From the NCBI GenBank assembly GCA_031260455.1, contig JAIRJW010000049.1:17859-81858 (forward strand): a DNA stretch of 64,000 nt, in the 5' to 3' direction. The notes under the pieces are model-generated. The model was not told the origin of the DNA. It made no database searches and worked only from the letters and a program-made list of their open reading frames with translations. Shown one piece after another: positions 62,159-64,000 of this stretch. The translations under genes were made by a program, and so were the position numbers. How positions within the stretch are numbered: position 1 is the stretch's first letter; the number at the start of each line of letters is the position of its first letter. The DNA is from Fluviicola sp. Lineage in GTDB: Bacteria; Bacteroidota; Bacteroidia; Flavobacteriales_D; Crocinitomicaceae.

Positions 62159-62782
62159 TTATTTCAATGCTTTTGCTATTTCTTTTACAATATGTGCCTT
62201 TTCACCGGATTTCGAAATCACCCCCGAAACAGCAACTCCGTATATTCCCGTATGTTTTAATTTTTCCAAATCTGCCAGCTCAATTCCCCCGATCGCATAA
62301 ACCGGAATAAACACACACCTATCCGCCATTTCCTGCAGAATGGTGTAATAACCTTCCAATCCCAAAACCGGACTCAGTTTTTCTTTTGTAGCTGTAAACC
62401 GGAAAGGTCCCAAACCAATGTAGTCGCAATGTTCTTCAATCCGTTGCAAAACATCTTCAAGCGTATTTGCCGTTCCCCCGATAATTTTTGTCGGGCCCAA
62501 CAGCTCGCGCGCTTCCCGAACGGATGTATCCATGAGTCCTAAATGAACCCCGTCAGCATCAATTTCCTTTGCAATTTCAACCCAATCATTGATAATGAGC
62601 TTAGCTTCGTGAAACTGGCAAAGAACTTTGGCTCTTTTTGCCAGCTCCGTGATTTTCTCTTTAGTTCCGTTTTTGAAACGCAACTGAATCAGTTTACAAC
62701 CAGCCTCCAAAGCTTCCAGGATATCTTTTTCCTGTTCTTCAAATGTTGCTCCCTGTGATATGTAGTGTATTTTATTCAGCAT
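62159..62782 (-). CDS. thiE: Thiamine phosphate synthase ThiE
   Basis: A 207-residue TIM-barrel enzyme joining the pyrimidine and thiazole parts. Visible: KLIINDWVEIAKEIDADGVH (pyrimidine site), LLGPTKIIGGTANTLEDVLQ, CDYIGLGPFRFTATK and the phosphate loop YAIGGIELADL. The start at 62782 (MLNKIHYISQGATFEEQ) lies inside the end of thiD (overlap 11 bp); an ATG 57 bp upstream is much less likely. Confidence 0.93.
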   Translation of the reverse strand: MLNKIHYISQGATFEEQEKDILEALEAGCKLIQLRFKNGTKEKITELAKRAKVLCQFHEAKLIINDWVEIAKEIDADGVHLGLMDTSVREARELLGPTKIIGGTANTLEDVLQRIEEHCDYIGLGPFRFTATKEKLSPVLGLEGYYTILQEMADRCVFIPVYAIGGIELADLEKLKHTGIYGVAVSGVISKSGEKAHIVKEIAKALK

Positions 62783-63527
62783 GATATGCCAACAGATTTG
62801 TATTACTTGCCAATCTTCTTTCAATATAGTCTTTCGCATTCCGACAGGCTTCCGGCAAACTTGCTCCCAAGGCTAAGCTGGACGCAATTGCCGCCGAAAG
62901 AATGCATCCGGAGCCGTGTTTCGGGTACAATTTTTTGTTGATCGTCCCCTCGATTTCCTTCGGTAAATGATTCTCAATCAGCAGATCAATTCCTTTCCTG
63001 ACCGTACTATGCCCGCCTTTCAGTAAAACTGACGTATGGTTTCCCAATAGAAAAGCCGCCTCAATTTCATCTTTTTCTCCCATTAGTTTTCTGGCTTCAC
63101 TGACATTCGGGGTAATCAGATCCACCGATATCAGAATTTCTTCCAGCAATCTGCGTTCAAACGCATCATGCAATTCAAATCCTGATGAAGCAGTCAAAAC
63201 AGGATCCCAGACAACCGGAATCAAAGCAAAGGAAGCCCTGATTATTTCCAGAATTCCAGATAAGATTTCCAGATTTTCCACTATTCCGATCTTCACTGCC
63301 GAAACCTGGTAATTTTCGAGGATTGGCAACAACTGCGAGGTAATTTTTTCTTTCCCGATCCAATCCACCGAAATAAAATCCGTTTCGGTTTGATTCGTAT
63401 TTCCGGTCAGAACAGCCATTCCAAGACAGCTATACTGTTCAAACGTTTTCACATCAGCAAGAGCTCCTGCCCCGCCCGTTGGGTCGAAACCGGCAATACT
63501 TAATACGATGGGACGATTGTAGTTCAT
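62772..63527 (-). CDS. thiD: Hydroxymethylpyrimidine (phosphate) kinase ThiD
   Basis: A 251-residue ribokinase-fold kinase. Motifs are LSIAGFDPTGGAGALADVKT (substrate site), WDPVLTASSG, DLITPNVSEARKL and the anion hole KHGSGCILSAAIAS (GxGC). It phosphorylates HMP to HMP-PP in two steps for ThiE. It overlaps the next upstream gene by 4 bp. Confidence 0.93.
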   Translation of the reverse strand: MNYNRPIVLSIAGFDPTGGAGALADVKTFEQYSCLGMAVLTGNTNQTETDFISVDWIGKEKITSQLLPILENYQVSAVKIGIVENLEILSGILEIIRASFALIPVVWDPVLTASSGFELHDAFERRLLEEILISVDLITPNVSEARKLMGEKDEIEAAFLLGNHTSVLLKGGHSTVRKGIDLLIENHLPKEIEGTINKKLYPKHGSGCILSAAIASSLALGASLPEACRNAKDYIERRLASNTNLLAYHAE

Positions 63528-64000
63528 AGCGTAAAAATATTCTTTCTTACTTCTGATTTTACTTCCATAAACGAACGGACAGGATTTTCCGAATTCCAGA
63601 TTGTTCCCAGCAAGGCCACTCCGTCAAACCCCATTTGAATGGCTTCTGAGACATTACCTGCCCGAATTCCTCCCAAACTGATCACTTTCACCGGACTTTC
63701 TTTCTTTTCCGAAAAATTAAATCGTTCTGCTTTGTAACCGGGTTTTGAAATGCTGTCAAACACAGGACTCAAAAACGCATAAGAAAAATGATCCGGCAGC
63801 GCGTTGTATTCTTCCATGGTATGAATCGAAGTAGAATAAATCAATTCTTGTTTTATTCCGGTCCAACCGGATTCTTTCCATAATTTACGATCCCTTTCCG
63901 GGTAATGAAAACGTTTCACTCCCCATTTCAGCCCCAGATAGTGGTGATGATTCAAAACCAACCGTTCGTGAAATTCTGCATCAACGGACCGGATAAATTC
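63524..64000 (-). CDS. TenI/ThiE-like protein, cut by the window edge
   Basis: The open frame continues beyond base 64000 upstream. The visible 158 residues read EFIRSVDAEFHERLVLNHHH, GLKWGVKRFHYPERDRK, FSYAFLSPVFDSISKPGYK and VISLGGIRAGNVSEAIQMG, which resemble a second ThiE-type barrel (TenI family) that in several bacteria acts as a thiazole tautomerase. Overlap of 4 bp with thiD shows operon membership. The N-terminal third is outside the window, so the start is unknown. Confidence 0.8.
   Translation of the reverse strand, partial: EFIRSVDAEFHERLVLNHHHYLGLKWGVKRFHYPERDRKLWKESGWTGIKQELIYSTSIHTMEEYNALPDHFSYAFLSPVFDSISKPGYKAERFNFSEKKESPVKVISLGGIRAGNVSEAIQMGFDGVALLGTIWNSENPVRSFMEVKSEVRKNIFTL

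Noticed and set aside
1..64000. tRNA genes, rRNA genes or CRISPR arrays
   Set aside because: I looked at all gene-free stretches and saw no cloverleaf pattern, rRNA segment or regularly spaced repeat array; a dedicated RNA search was not possible.

Overview
The window looks like a chromosomal segment of a Bacteroidota bacterium, most likely Flavobacteriales and perhaps Crocinitomicaceae (Fluviicola-like); the family-level guess is an inference. Signs seen in the sequence are several type IX secretion (T9SS) cargo proteins with type A or type B C-terminal sorting domains, SprB-like repeats, two TonB-dependent receptors with N-terminal carboxypeptidase-regulatory domains, bacillithiol and lipid A genes, start codons without Shine-Dalgarno sequences, and several promoters of the Bacteroidota type (TTG/TTTG, about 19 bp, TAnnTTTG).

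Layout. 1-19.8 kb is core genome: a GreA-like protein, a TonB receptor paired with a secreted beta-helix protein, bacillithiol/redox genes (FMN reductase, bshB1, glutathione peroxidase), a large fused cytochrome c maturation protein, a zinc-ribbon/Nif3 pair, lpxK-purine nucleoside phosphorylase, gatB followed by two TlpA-type thioredoxin proteins, and lpxH. 19.8-25.8 kb is a minus-strand operon of T9SS proteins whose first gene, a secreted metalloprotease/beta-helix protein, is split by a frameshift. 25.9-38.7 kb holds a MORN-repeat protein, a thioesterase, a polysaccharide cluster (FlaA1-like dehydratase, SDR, FemAB-like protein, deacetylase), a CYTH protein, a second TonB receptor, a threonine aldolase, small secreted proteins and rpmH (L34), which shares a 200-bp divergent promoter region with an MsbA-like ABC exporter (38.9-40.7 kb).

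Two accessory regions stand out. (1) 41.08-44.2 kb: a three-gene cassette, AT-rich in its first two genes, whose reading frames overlap. It encodes a class A penicillin-binding protein with all catalytic motifs but no membrane anchor, a three-helix membrane protein and a class II Fic protein. This is the best candidate for an undescribed system. (2) 50.5-61.3 kb: a type I restriction-modification island inserted between thiH and thiG of a thiamine operon. Its gene order on the minus strand is half-hsdS, hsdM, fic, dinD, hsdS, RAYT transposase, hsdR, YgjP-like metallopeptidase. dinD sits between two perfect 30-bp direct repeats that duplicate the start of hsdS. The RAYT transposase has its own REP repeats inside and around its reading frame, and hsdR and the metallopeptidase carry other repeat-derived in-frame insertions.

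The remaining regions are a T9SS type B protein with SprB repeats (44.5-46.6 kb), a possible lysozyme-fold protein, a DUF1456 protein, and the thiamine genes thiF and thiH (48.6-50.5 kb) and thiG, thiE, thiD and a TenI/ThiE-like gene cut by the right edge (61.3-64 kb). I saw no tRNA, rRNA or CRISPR array.
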